DNA of 35,372 nt, from contig CAYQBY010000015.1 of assembly GCA_964415865.1 (NCBI GenBank), positions 1 through 35,372 on the forward strand, read 5' to 3'. Position numbers and translations under genes: made by a program. Shown here one piece after another: positions 1-7,920 of the stretch. Position 1 is the first letter of the stretch. Each line of letters opens with the position of its first letter. The DNA comes from Thiopontia sp964415865 (lineage in GTDB: Bacteria > Pseudomonadota > Gammaproteobacteria > GCF-002020875). The notes under the pieces were generated by a model, which was given only the letters and a program-made list of their open reading frames with translations, ran no database searches and was not told the DNA's origin.

Positions 1-93
1 CAATGAATTATCTGATCTCCGACAAAATTAGTCAACTTTTACGGTTTTCAGCCAGTAATTATCATTATGACAAATAATTCACTTAATACTGTC

Positions 94-113
94 ATCCCCA
101 CGGAGTCGGGGAT
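94..113. repeat. Short palindromic repeat-like hairpin downstream of argC
   Basis: ATCCCC (94-99) and GGGGAT (108-113) pair around an 8-base loop. The hairpin lies just past the argC stop codon. No T-run follows on the argC strand, so it is a poor rho-independent terminator. The outline, GTCATCCCC-loop-GGGGATCCA, resembles the small dispersed palindromes with an ATTCCC/GGGAAT core (dRS3-like) found in many proteobacteria. I see no second copy in this window, so calling it a repeat is inference. Confidence 0.4.
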
Positions 114-116
114 CCA

Positions 117-1151
117 TCAAGGCATAAGGGCAACCAAATCCAACCCTGTGGTCTCATCAAGACCAAACATGATGTTCATATTCTGTACCGCCTGCCCCGA
201 GGCACCCTTTACCAGATTATCGATCACCGACAATACAACTACGTGGTCCGAATCATCCGGTGCATGGATAGCAATTCTGCATAGATTACTGCCCCGTACC
301 GTGCGTGTCTCAGGATGAGAGCCCACAGGCAATACATCAACAAAAGGCTCGTTTACATATTTCTCTTCATAAATTGACTGTAAATCGGCAACATCACCAG
401 AGATCCGCATATAGAGTGTGGCATGAATCCCACGAATCATCGGCACCAGATGAGGCACAAAAGTGAGCCCTATTTCACTCTGGTTTGCCATTCTGCCAAT
501 GCCCTGATGGATCTCTGGCCAGTGCCGATGTCCAGGAACTGCATATGCCTTGAAGCTTTCTGCAGATTCCGCCTGCAGGGTTCCCACATTTGCACCACGA
601 CCGGCACCACTGACTCCCGATTTACAATCAGCAATCAATCCATTCAGCTCTACCAACCCTTTTTCAACCAGAGGTAAAAAACCCAACTGGACAGCCGTTG
701 GATAACATCCAGGATTAGCCAGCACTCGTGCATTTCGAATGGCCTCACGATTAACCTCAGGCAGACCATAGACCGCCTCTGCCAGCAGATCCTCACAGCC
801 ATGAGGCATTCCGTACCACTTTTCCCAGATAGCCGGATCACTCAAGCGGAAATCTGCTGCCAGGTCAATAATGCGCACACCAGCATCCACCAACTCCCGG
901 GCCATGGTCATGGCGACACCGTTCGGGGTTGCTGAGAAGACCACATCACAACTCTTCAACTGCTCCGTATCAGGCTCCGAGAACTCAATACCAACATGTC
1001 CGCGCAGATTGGGGAATAGCTCTGCAACAGATTTACCCGCCTCAGAACGAGAGGTGATAACCCGCAACTCCACACCCGGGTGTTTCGCAAGCAAACGCAG
1101 CAATTCCACACCGGTATATCCGGTTCCCCCCACAATCCCTACTTTGATCAT
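117..1151 (-). CDS. argC: N-acetyl-gamma-glutamyl-phosphate reductase
   Basis: ArgC is the cytoplasmic NADPH-dependent enzyme that reduces N-acetylglutamyl phosphate to the semialdehyde, the third step of arginine synthesis. The protein of 344 residues opens with a Rossmann nucleotide-binding segment (VGIVGGTGYTGVELLRLL). It carries the active-site cysteine in NPGCYPTA and the family segment VSGAGRG. I start it at the ATG at 1151 (MIKVGIVGG); a TTG five codons upstream is open, but family members begin at the ATG and a GAGAG stretch precedes it. It lies downstream of groL on the same strand but is separated from it by a good terminator and an unusual spacer, so it probably has its own promoter. 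Nothing in the sequence is abnormal. Confidence 0.96.
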   Translation of the reverse strand: MIKVGIVGGTGYTGVELLRLLAKHPGVELRVITSRSEAGKSVAELFPNLRGHVGIEFSEPDTEQLKSCDVVFSATPNGVAMTMARELVDAGVRIIDLAADFRLSDPAIWEKWYGMPHGCEDLLAEAVYGLPEVNREAIRNARVLANPGCYPTAVQLGFLPLVEKGLVELNGLIADCKSGVSGAGRGANVGTLQAESAESFKAYAVPGHRHWPEIHQGIGRMANQSEIGLTFVPHLVPMIRGIHATLYMRISGDVADLQSIYEEKYVNEPFVDVLPVGSHPETRTVRGSNLCRIAIHAPDDSDHVVVLSVIDNLVKGASGQAVQNMNIMFGLDETTGLDLVALMP

Positions 1152-1191
1152 CTCTAAATCTCTCAAACTGATAAAAAATTCATTCTAACAA

Positions 1192-1223
1192 AAAAGCCCC
1201 GACCATTGCTGACCGGGGCTTTT
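1192..1223 (-). terminator. Rho-independent terminator of groES-groL
   Basis: A perfect 10-bp stem, AAAAGCCCCG (1192-1201) with CGGGGCTTTT (1214-1223), closes a 12-base loop. Read on the minus strand it is followed by a run of T, so it should end the groES-groL transcript about 170 bp past the groL stop and insulate argC. T also follows in the plus direction, so it may work both ways. Confidence 0.85.
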
Positions 1224-1261
1224 CAGAAACGACAAAACTAAATTATCGTCTATATCATTTT

Positions 1262-1377
1262 CAGGCGTGTGCAGAGCAAGGTAGAAAATGTGAGTCTGTC
1301 CTTAGATGACCACGAGCATTGCTCGTAGTGTTACTATTGCAAATGTCCATTTTCAAACGTAGCTATGCGCTCGCCTG
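1262..1377. repeat. Imperfect inverted-repeat element, MITE-like
   Basis: This stretch of about 116 bp between groL and its terminator has related ends: CAGGCG at 1262-1267 matches CGCCTG at 1372-1377 inverted. The similarity runs imperfectly inward to a shared GAAAATG on each arm (about 30 bp per arm). A small perfect hairpin, ACGAGC (1312-1317) with GCTCGT (1321-1326), sits near the centre. No coding frame is convincing. Terminal inverted repeats around a noncoding core suggest a miniature transposable or dispersed element. It could also be a 3' UTR structure of groL. Confidence 0.4.
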
Positions 1378-1397
1378 GAGATGAGATGGGCGATAAT

Positions 1398-3047
1398 TTA
1401 CATCATGCCGCCCATTCCTCCCATTCCCCCCATACCACCACTCATATCAGGCATTGGGGCCGCCTCTTCCTTAGGAATCTCGGCAACCATCGCCTCGGTA
1501 GTGATCATTAGACCTGTTACAGATGCCGCATACTGCAGTGCAGAACGGGTCACCTTGGCTGGATCAAGAATTCCCATCTCGATCATGTCACCATACTCTG
1601 CAGTAGCTGCGTTGTAGCCATAGTTGCCATCGTTATTCTCGATGTTATTAACTACAACAGAACCCTCATCACCTGCATTGCCAACAATCTGGCGCAGTGG
1701 CTCTTCCATCGCACGACGCATGATGTTGATACCAACATCCTGGTCATGATTGTCACCAGACAGATCAGAAATACCTGCACGGGCACGAATCAGGGCAGTA
1801 CCACCACCTGGCACCACACCCTCTTCAACTGCAGCACGGGTTGCATGAAGCGCATCCTCAACACGAGCCTTCTTCTCTTTCATCTCAACCTCAGTTGCTG
1901 CACCAACCTTGATCACGGCAACACCACCGGCAAGCTTGGCGACACGCTCCTGGAGCTTCTCCTTGTCGTAGTCAGAGGTGGTGTTCTCGATCTGTTGACG
2001 TACCTGAACCACACGCGCCTCAATCTCCTCCGCACTACCTGCACCATCAATAATGACAGTGTTGTCTTTTTCCACAACAATACGCTTGGCAGTTCCCAGA
2101 TCTTCCAGAGTTGTCTTCTCCAGAGAGAGACCGACCTCCTCAGAGACCACCTGACCACCTGTCAGAATAGCTATATCCTGCAGCATTGCCTTGCGACGAT
2201 CACCAAATCCTGGCGCCTTCACCGCAGCAACCTTGACGATACCACGCATTGAGTTGACCACCAGTGTGGCCAGTGCCTCACCCTCAATATCCTCAGCAAT
2301 AATCAGCAGAGGACGGCCTGCCTTGGCAACTCCTTCCAGGATCTGTAGCAGATCACGGATATTGGAGATCTTCTTGTCAAACAACAGGATAAATGGATCC
2401 TCCAGCTCAGCAGTCATATTTTGCTGATTATTCACAAAATATGGAGAGAGGTAACCACGATCAAACTGCATACCCTCAACGACATCCAGCTCATTCTCAA
2501 GAGACTTGCCCTCCTCAACAGTGATGACACCCTCCTTGCCAACCTTCTCCATTGCGTCGGCAATAATCGTACCGATAGACTCATCAGAGTTTGCAGAGAT
2601 ACTACCAACCTGTGAAATTGCACCAGTATCAGTGCAAGGTGTTGCAAGATTTTTGATCTGCTCAACTGCAGCAGATACAGCCTTGTCGATGCCACGCTTG
2701 AGATCCATTGGGTTCATACCAGCTGCTACCGCCTTCATGCCCTCACGCATAATTGCCTGAGCCAATACGGTTGCTGTTGTAGTTCCATCACCAGCAACAT
2801 CAGAGGTCTGGGATGCAACCTCTTTCACCATCTGTGCACCCATATTCTCGTACTTGTTATCCAACTCGATCTCTTTTGCTACAGAGACACCATCCTTGGT
2901 AATGGTTGGGGCACCAAAAGCCTTGTCCAAAACCACATTGCGCCCCTTAGGACCGAGCGTTACCTTGACTGCATTGGCCAAAGTATTGACTCCAGCCAGC
3001 ATCAGATGACGTGCGTCATCACCAAACTTTACTTCTTTTGCACTCAT
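1398..3047 (-). CDS. groL: Chaperonin GroEL (Cpn60)
   Basis: GroEL is the 60-kDa subunit of the double-ring ATP-driven folding chamber in the cytoplasm. At 549 residues it has the usual length. Visible family marks are the N-terminal VKVTLGPKGRNVVLDK, the ATP-binding DGVSVAKEIEL and AGDGTTTATVLA segments, and the C-terminal tail of repeated GGM ending in MM. The start ATG at 3047 has AAGGAAAAG just upstream. It follows groES by 23 bp in one operon under the CIRCE operator and ends before the terminator at 1192-1223. No second chaperonin is in the window. Confidence 0.99.
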   Translation of the reverse strand: MSAKEVKFGDDARHLMLAGVNTLANAVKVTLGPKGRNVVLDKAFGAPTITKDGVSVAKEIELDNKYENMGAQMVKEVASQTSDVAGDGTTTATVLAQAIMREGMKAVAAGMNPMDLKRGIDKAVSAAVEQIKNLATPCTDTGAISQVGSISANSDESIGTIIADAMEKVGKEGVITVEEGKSLENELDVVEGMQFDRGYLSPYFVNNQQNMTAELEDPFILLFDKKISNIRDLLQILEGVAKAGRPLLIIAEDIEGEALATLVVNSMRGIVKVAAVKAPGFGDRRKAMLQDIAILTGGQVVSEEVGLSLEKTTLEDLGTAKRIVVEKDNTVIIDGAGSAEEIEARVVQVRQQIENTTSDYDKEKLQERVAKLAGGVAVIKVGAATEVEMKEKKARVEDALHATRAAVEEGVVPGGGTALIRARAGISDLSGDNHDQDVGINIMRRAMEEPLRQIVGNAGDEGSVVVNNIENNDGNYGYNAATAEYGDMIEMGILDPAKVTRSALQYAASVTGLMITTEAMVAEIPKEEAAPMPDMSGGMGGMGGMGGMM

Positions 3048-3070
3048 TATTCTTTTCCTTAATCGGTTAA

Positions 3071-3361
3071 TTAACCTTCAATAACAGCCATGATGTCGCT
3101 TTCGTTCATGACCAGCAGCTCTTCACCATCAACCTTGATCTCGGTTCCGGCAAACTTGCCAAACAGAACAGTGTCGCCAACCTTCACATCCATCTCTTGG
3201 CGTGAACCGTTGTCAGCGACCTTGCCGTTACCGGCTGCAACAATCTCGCCACGACTTGGTTTCTCGGTTGCTGAATCAGGAATAACAATACCGCCGGCGG
3301 ACATCCGCTCCTCTTCCATGCGGCGAACAACTACACGATCGTGCAGGGGACGCAAATTCAT
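3071..3361 (-). CDS. groS: Co-chaperonin GroES (Cpn10)
   Basis: GroES is the heptameric lid that caps GroEL. The protein has 96 residues and the normal layout: N-terminal MNLRPLHDRVVVRR, the flexible mobile loop containing GGIVIPDSA, and the C-terminal GEELLVMNESDIMAVIE. The ATG at 3361 is preceded by AAGGAGAG at good spacing. It is the first gene of the groES-groL operon. The 5' leader contains a sigma70-type promoter and a perfect CIRCE operator, so repression by HrcA is expected. Confidence 0.99.
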   Translation of the reverse strand: MNLRPLHDRVVVRRMEEERMSAGGIVIPDSATEKPSRGEIVAAGNGKVADNGSRQEMDVKVGDTVLFGKFAGTEIKVDGEELLVMNESDIMAVIEG

Positions 3362-3425
3362 AAAGGTCTCTCCTTAATATTATGATAAATTTCAAAATCC
3401 GACTCGGAATGGCCGCTAACCACAA

Positions 3426-3452
3426 TTAGCACTCTCACCCGAGGAGTGCTAA
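3426..3452 (-). promoter_or_regulatory. CIRCE operator (HrcA binding site)
   Basis: TTAGCACTC (3426-3434), a 9-base spacer and GAGTGCTAA (3444-3452) match the CIRCE consensus exactly. The element lies 65 bp upstream of the groES start and touches the promoter's -10 box. This is where the HrcA repressor sits in bacteria that use this system. hrcA itself is not in the window. Confidence 0.97.
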
Positions 3453-3479
3453 TGATATGGGCGGTTATAGTTAAGTCAA
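3452..3479 (-). promoter_or_regulatory. groES-groL sigma70-type promoter
   Basis: On the minus strand TTGACT (3479-3474) and TATCAT (3457-3452) are separated by 16 bp. The -10 box shares its last base with CIRCE, so bound HrcA would cover the start of transcription. I did not identify a separate heat-shock sigma32 promoter. Confidence 0.75.
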
Positions 3480-3527
3480 GGGAAGATGTGGAATATAAAA
3501 ACTAATACCCCAATCAAAAAGAGTGCG

Positions 3528-3989
3528 CTATTTCAGCCAGGGATCGCCCTTTTCATGAAATTCACCATCAATAGTCACCCCATCTCTCCGCTCTGTCGAA
3601 GAACTGGTTTCGCCGTACTGAAAGTTGACACTGTTTGAGCGGGCAAGAAACCCGCGTATCAACATCTTTCTTGTGGTCGGAATCAGGCCAAGAAACCCAA
3701 TAAAATCAGTCACAAACCCAGGGGTCAACAGCAGTGCTCCACTTACCAGAAGCGCCGCCCCCTCCATTAATTGAAGTGCAGGAATCTCACCACCAGCCAT
3801 ACTTCTCTGTGCATCCATCAAGGTAGATAACCCCTGAGCCCTCAACAAGGTTACGCCAATAATGGCAGTTGCCACCACCAAAAGAATGGTTGAAAAGGCT
3901 CCAATTACTGAACCAACCTGCATCAACAGGTAAATTTCTACCAGCGGAACCAGTATAAAGAGCAGAAACAGCAGTCTAAAAGGATTCAT
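3528..3989 (-). CDS. fxsA: FxsA family membrane protein
   Basis: FxsA is a small inner-membrane protein whose overproduction relieves F-plasmid exclusion of phage T7 in E. coli; its normal role is unclear. The protein has 153 residues with hydrophobic helices at about 3-24, 26-48 and 76-100. It shows the family segments LVPLVEIYLLMQVGSVIGA and LLLTPGFVTDFIGFLGLIP. The cytoplasmic tail after residue 115 is polar. The ATG at 3989 has AGG seven bases upstream. It is divergent from cutA with only 35 bp between starts, so promoters must overlap the neighbouring coding region. A position next to groES is common in gammaproteobacteria. Confidence 0.92.
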   Translation of the reverse strand: MNPFRLLFLLFILVPLVEIYLLMQVGSVIGAFSTILLVVATAIIGVTLLRAQGLSTLMDAQRSMAGGEIPALQLMEGAALLVSGALLLTPGFVTDFIGFLGLIPTTRKMLIRGFLARSNSVNFQYGETSSSTERRDGVTIDGEFHEKGDPWLK

Positions 3990-4024
3990 ATCGCACCTAT
4001 TGTACTGTATTCTCTGCCCTTATT

Positions 4025-4366
4025 GTGGCAACAGCGAAAGATACCATTACAATCCTCACCACCTGTCCTGACCGAATGACAGCGGAATCAATTGCAAAAT
4101 TACTGGTCGAACGTAGATATGCCGCCTGCATCAATCTGATTGATGGTATCCACTCTATCTATAGGTGGAAAGATGACATAGAGAGCACCGAGGAGACTCT
4201 ACTTATTATAAAGACAATAAAACAGCGATACCCTAAGGTTGAGACCACCATCCTGGAGAACCATCCATACGACACCCCAGAGGTGATTGCACTGGATATT
4301 AAGAATGGAGCCCCCTCTTATCTCTCATGGATCATGCAAGCCACTGAAATAGAAAAAACGCAATAG
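4025..4366 (+). CDS. cutA: Divalent cation tolerance protein CutA
   Basis: CutA1 is a small trimeric PII-like protein linked to divalent metal (copper) tolerance; its precise activity is unsettled. The protein has 113 residues with the hallmarks ILTTCPDRMTAESIAKLLVE, AACINLI, YRWKDDIE and LLIIKT. The start is GTG at 4025; later ATGs would remove the first beta strand, although no strong ribosome site precedes the GTG. It is followed after 9 bp by dsbD, an arrangement seen in many gammaproteobacteria and probably one operon with tlpA. Confidence 0.95.
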   Translation: MATAKDTITILTTCPDRMTAESIAKLLVERRYAACINLIDGIHSIYRWKDDIESTEETLLIIKTIKQRYPKVETTILENHPYDTPEVIALDIKNGAPSYLSWIMQATEIEKTQ

Positions 4367-4375
4367 AATCACATC

Positions 4376-6259
4376 ATGAAATTACAAGGTATTATCTGGA
4401 ACACACTATTCACTATACTGCTTCTACTGGGAGCTACATCCACAACCCTGGCTGAACAGTCGCCAATTCAGCAACTTGGTGGATTGATGGACTCTCTGGG
4501 TCTGGGTGATGCAAGTGATGAGCCGCTCCACCCGGACAAGGCTTTTATCTTCTCCAGTCAGGACCCTGATAACGACTCAATCCAGCTGGATTGGCAGATT
4601 GCGGATGAGCACTATCTCTATCGCAACAAATTCAAGTTCAAGCTAATGGATGAGAAAAACCTCTCGATTGGCACCCCTGACCTCCCTGCCGGTGATATCA
4701 AAGAGGATCAGTTTTTTGGAACCCTGGAGGTCTACCATGGTGACAAGAGTATCAACCTGCCCATTAAACGCACCAACAATGATGCTGCCAGTGGCACCCT
4801 GAGAGTGATGTATCAAGGGTGTGCCGAACGAGGCATCTGCTACCCACCAATCAGCAAAAAGGTCCCTATCAATCTATCCGCAATCATCAAATCTGCATCC
4901 GCCAGTGAGAGTGTTGCAAGCAAAAATAGCAGCGGTGCACCACTGGCAGAACAGGATCAGATTGCTGCATCTCTGGGAAGCGGGAATATGTTCCTCACCC
5001 TAATAAGCTTTTTTGGCTTTGGCTTGTTACTGGCATTTACCCCATGCATCTTCCCGATGATTCCGATACTTTCCGGAATTATCGTTGGGCAGGGCGATAA
5101 GATTACTACTCGCAGGGCATTCACCATGTCTCTGGTCTATGTACTGGCAATGGCTCTCACCTACACATTTGCCGGGGTAATGGCTGGGCTCTTTGGGGAA
5201 AACCTGCAAGCCGCCTTCCAGAACCCATGGATTCTCGGCACATTCAGTTTTATTTTTGTCTTGTTAGCACTATCAATGTTTGGCTTCTATGACCTGCAGA
5301 TGCCATCGAGCATTCAGGGTAAATTGGCTCAAGCAAGCAACCGGCAAAAAAGGGGGTCTCTAACCGGGGTTGCAATCATGGGACTGTTATCAGCATTGAT
5401 TGTGGGTCCATGCGTGGCTGCACCACTGGCTGGCGCTCTGATCTACATTGGACAGACCGGAGACGCACTGTTGGGTGGACTGGCACTATTTGCTCTCAGT
5501 ATAGGTATGGGAATGCCGCTACTGGCAATTGGCACCTCGGCCGGTAAATTACTGCCACACGCAGGGGCATGGATGGATGCGGTCAAATCCATATTTGGGG
5601 TACTGCTGCTTGCTGTTGCCGTATGGATGCTGGAACGTATCATTCCTGCCACTGTTACCATGTTGCTTTGGGCGACACTGCTTATTGTGCCGGCAATATA
5701 TATGGGCGCACTGGAACCTCTTCCATCCCCCAGTAGTGGATGGAAAAAACTGTGGAAGGGGTCCGGACTGTTAATGTTGGTTTACGGAGTAATGTTGATG
5801 ATCGGATCAGCATCAGGCAGTGGCGATCCATTCCAGCCACTCAAAAATATTCGGGCAGGGAGCGGATCAGATTCTGCAATCCAGCAAGAGCATCTTGCCT
5901 TTCAGCAGATCAAGGGAATAACTGGACTGCAGACAGCACTGGCTGAAGCAACCCGCAACAACCAGCCCGTTTTTCTCGACTTCTATGCCGACTGGTGTAT
6001 CTCATGCAAAGAGTTTGAGTCTCTCACTTTTTCTGACCCCAATGTTCAACAGGCTCTTTCATCTGCCATGTTGCTACAGGCTGATGTCACCCCAAATGAT
6101 GAACAAGATCAGGCTCTGATGAAAAAATTGGGAATTTTTGGCCCGCCTGCACTTCTGTTTTTTGATCGCTCCGGCCATGAAGTCACCTCTGCCCGTCTGG
6201 TCCAGTTTATGGATGCAGAACCATTCGCAAAACATGTACGTAAAGCTTTTACACAATAG
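4376..6259 (+). CDS. dsbD: Thiol:disulfide interchange protein DsbD
   Basis: DsbD carries electrons from cytoplasmic thioredoxin across the inner membrane to periplasmic reductases (DsbC/DsbG, CcmG type). The protein has 627 residues: signal peptide (about 1-27); periplasmic alpha domain with the redox pair C149/C155; eight-helix membrane core (about 205-480) with C224 in FTPCIFPM and C346 in VGPCVAAP; and a C-terminal thioredoxin-fold gamma domain with C541-I-S-C544. All six electron-relay cysteines are present. It lies between cutA and a TlpA-like thioredoxin that starts 3 bases after its stop, so it very likely supplies that protein with reductant, for example for cytochrome c maturation. 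Confidence 0.97.
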   Translation: MKLQGIIWNTLFTILLLLGATSTTLAEQSPIQQLGGLMDSLGLGDASDEPLHPDKAFIFSSQDPDNDSIQLDWQIADEHYLYRNKFKFKLMDEKNLSIGTPDLPAGDIKEDQFFGTLEVYHGDKSINLPIKRTNNDAASGTLRVMYQGCAERGICYPPISKKVPINLSAIIKSASASESVASKNSSGAPLAEQDQIAASLGSGNMFLTLISFFGFGLLLAFTPCIFPMIPILSGIIVGQGDKITTRRAFTMSLVYVLAMALTYTFAGVMAGLFGENLQAAFQNPWILGTFSFIFVLLALSMFGFYDLQMPSSIQGKLAQASNRQKRGSLTGVAIMGLLSALIVGPCVAAPLAGALIYIGQTGDALLGGLALFALSIGMGMPLLAIGTSAGKLLPHAGAWMDAVKSIFGVLLLAVAVWMLERIIPATVTMLLWATLLIVPAIYMGALEPLPSPSSGWKKLWKGSGLLMLVYGVMLMIGSASGSGDPFQPLKNIRAGSGSDSAIQQEHLAFQQIKGITGLQTALAEATRNNQPVFLDFYADWCISCKEFESLTFSDPNVQQALSSAMLLQADVTPNDEQDQALMKKLGIFGPPALLFFDRSGHEVTSARLVQFMDAEPFAKHVRKAFTQ

Positions 6260-6261
6260 AT

Positions 6262-6807
6262 ATGAACAAGAGAATAGTAATCATACTAGCGTTGATCGCC
6301 CTGCTTGCAGGCGGCTCCACCCACTATTATCTGAACTCTTTTGCAAAACCTGACACTACAGCCCCCATAGTAGCCGTCAAAACTGTCGAAAAAAGTCCTC
6401 TTGATATAGCTCTGCTGGATCTTGATGGCAAGCCCCACAAGATGAATGAGTGGATAGGAGATGTTGTAATCATCAATTTCTGGGCCACCTGGTGCCCTCC
6501 ATGCAGACGAGAGATCCCGACAATCATTGCCCTGCAGGATGAGTTAAAGGATAAAGGGGTCCAGTTTTTAGGAGTTGCCGTTGACTCAACTGATCGTGTC
6601 AGAAAGTATGTGAAGGAGCACAACATCAACAACTACCCAACTCTACAGGGTGAGAGTGCAGGCCTGGATTTCTCAATTGCGCTTGGTAACAGCAGATCCA
6701 TCCTTCCCTATACCGTTATTATTGACCGCAACGGAGAGATCGTTGAGAGACATACCGGAGAGGCCACACGAGATCAATTGCTCAAACATATCAACCCCCT
6801 ATTGTAG
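6262..6807 (+). CDS. TlpA-like membrane-anchored thioredoxin
   Basis: This 181-residue protein has one N-terminal hydrophobic segment (about 4-20) acting as anchor or signal, then a thioredoxin fold with the active site WCPPC (C78, C81) in FWATWCPPCRREIP. The cis-proline loop is in ILPYTVIIDRNGEIV. It belongs to the TlpA/ResA/CcmG group of periplasmic thiol reductases. The start ATG lies 2 bases past the dsbD stop, so translation is probably coupled and DsbD is the expected electron donor. Likely targets are apocytochrome c haem sites or other periplasmic disulfides. The exact subfamily (ResA, TlpA or CcmG) cannot be fixed by eye. Confidence 0.88.
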   Translation: MNKRIVIILALIALLAGGSTHYYLNSFAKPDTTAPIVAVKTVEKSPLDIALLDLDGKPHKMNEWIGDVVIINFWATWCPPCRREIPTIIALQDELKDKGVQFLGVAVDSTDRVRKYVKEHNINNYPTLQGESAGLDFSIALGNSRSILPYTVIIDRNGEIVERHTGEATRDQLLKHINPLL

Positions 6808-6819
6808 TTATTAGCACCG

Positions 6820-6862
6820 TTCTTGATGCGATCTCACCAAACTTTGCGCCGATCATCAAGAA
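6820..6862. repeat. Intergenic inverted repeat between tlpA and aroQ
   Basis: TTCTTGATG (6820-6828) pairs perfectly with CATCAAGAA (6854-6862) around a 25-base loop, 13 bp after the tlpA stop. There is no T-run on either side. It may be a factor-dependent terminator or mRNA-stabilising structure. The rest of the 133-bp gap up to aroQ shows no gene I can support. Confidence 0.4.
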
Positions 6863-6940
6863 ACCGTGGACATTCCATGGTAACTGCGCCACAATAGCAA
6901 TACTGAGCAACCACGGATCAATATTCACAATAATTCTGAC

Positions 6941-7387
6941 ATGGCGACAATACTGGTTCTTAACGGCCCCAATCTAAACCTTCTAGGCACACGTGAACCT
7001 GGCCACTATGGGGATGACACCCTGGATGTCATTATCGAGGGGCTTGAAACTGAAGCAAACAGTGCCGGGCACCAGATACAAAGCCTGCAGAGCAACTCTG
7101 AACAGGAATTAATTGAGCGCATTCATCAGGCTAATCAGGATGGTGTGCGCTTCATTCTGATTAATCCAGCGGCATTCACCCACTCAAGCGTTGCCATCCG
7201 TGATGCACTTCTTGGGGTAGATATTCCATTTATTGAGATTCATCTCTCCAATACACATGCGCGTGAATCATTCCGTCACAACTCCTATTTTTCCGATATT
7301 GCCAAAGGTGTAATTATAGGCCTTGGGGCACAGGGATACTCACTTGCACTACAGGCGGCTATCAGCCAACTGAACCAAACAACCTAA
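6941..7387 (+). CDS. aroQ: 3-dehydroquinate dehydratase, type II
   Basis: AroQ removes water from 3-dehydroquinate in the shikimate pathway to aromatic amino acids. The 148-residue protein is the small dodecameric type II enzyme. It has the N-terminal LNGPNLNLLGTREPGHYG (with the catalytic tyrosine in the flexible lid), NPAAFTHSSVAIRDAL, and IHLSNTHARESFRH with the catalytic histidine. It precedes accB by 25 bp. The aroQ-accB-accC order is widespread in gammaproteobacteria and suggests co-transcription. Confidence 0.97.
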   Translation: MATILVLNGPNLNLLGTREPGHYGDDTLDVIIEGLETEANSAGHQIQSLQSNSEQELIERIHQANQDGVRFILINPAAFTHSSVAIRDALLGVDIPFIEIHLSNTHARESFRHNSYFSDIAKGVIIGLGAQGYSLALQAAISQLNQTT

Positions 7388-7412
7388 CAAACAATCATCA
7401 AGGACTACAGTT

Positions 7413-7862
7413 ATGGATATTCGAAAGGTCAAAAAACTTATTGAGCTACTGGAAGAGTCCGGTATTGCAGAGATAGAGATTCAGGAAGGAGAAGGCTCTG
7501 TACGCATTAGTCGCTACGGACAGGGCGCCGCCATTGCCCCACCTGCTGCCCCAGTTGCAGTAGCAGCACCTGCAGCAACATTCGCACCTGAGGCTTCTGT
7601 CGAACCAGTTGCGGCCCCCAGCTTTTCAGGACATGAGGTCAAATCACCTATGGTTGGTACCTTCTATCGCTCTGCCTCACCAGGGGCAAAACCATTTGTT
7701 GAGATTGGCGACACCATTGCCGCTGGTGACACCATCTGCATCATTGAGGCGATGAAAATTCTCAACCAGATTGAGGCTGACAAATCCGGCACTATCACCG
7801 CTATTCTTGCAGAAAATGCCGAGGCTATTGAGTTTGAACAACCACTGTTCGTTATTGAATAA
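7413..7862 (+). CDS. accB: Biotin carboxyl carrier protein of acetyl-CoA carboxylase
   Basis: AccB carries the biotin that shuttles carboxyl groups in the first step of fatty acid synthesis. The 149-residue protein has an N-terminal helical region (MDIRKVKKLIELLEESG), a flexible Ala/Pro-rich linker (about 38-70) and a C-terminal biotinyl domain. The biotinylation motif EAMKIL contains the modified lysine K115. AAGGAC precedes the ATG. It is followed by accC after 58 bp, which include a small hairpin (AAACCC 7884-7889 with GGGTTT 7896-7901) that could tune the ratio of the two subunits. Confidence 0.97.
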   Translation: MDIRKVKKLIELLEESGIAEIEIQEGEGSVRISRYGQGAAIAPPAAPVAVAAPAATFAPEASVEPVAAPSFSGHEVKSPMVGTFYRSASPGAKPFVEIGDTIAAGDTICIIEAMKILNQIEADKSGTITAILAENAEAIEFEQPLFVIE

Positions 7863-7920
7863 CCCCTCAATAATATAATCTCCAAACCCCGTACCGGGTT
7901 TGCGAAAGGGATCACCAAAA

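Noticed and set aside
1746..2252. Open frame of 168 codons antisense to groL
   Set aside because: It lies entirely inside the groL coding sequence, has no ribosome site, and its translation has the low-complexity Thr/Leu look of a codon-bias shadow.
6808..6940. Open frames on both strands between tlpA and aroQ
   Set aside because: Both give plausible-looking peptides of about 45 residues but lack start codons with ribosome sites; they are also explained by the inverted repeats there.
7884..7901. Hairpin AAACCC/GGGTTT between accB and accC as a terminator
   Set aside because: The stem has only six pairs and no T-run, and termination there would cut off accC. It is kept only as a note under accB.
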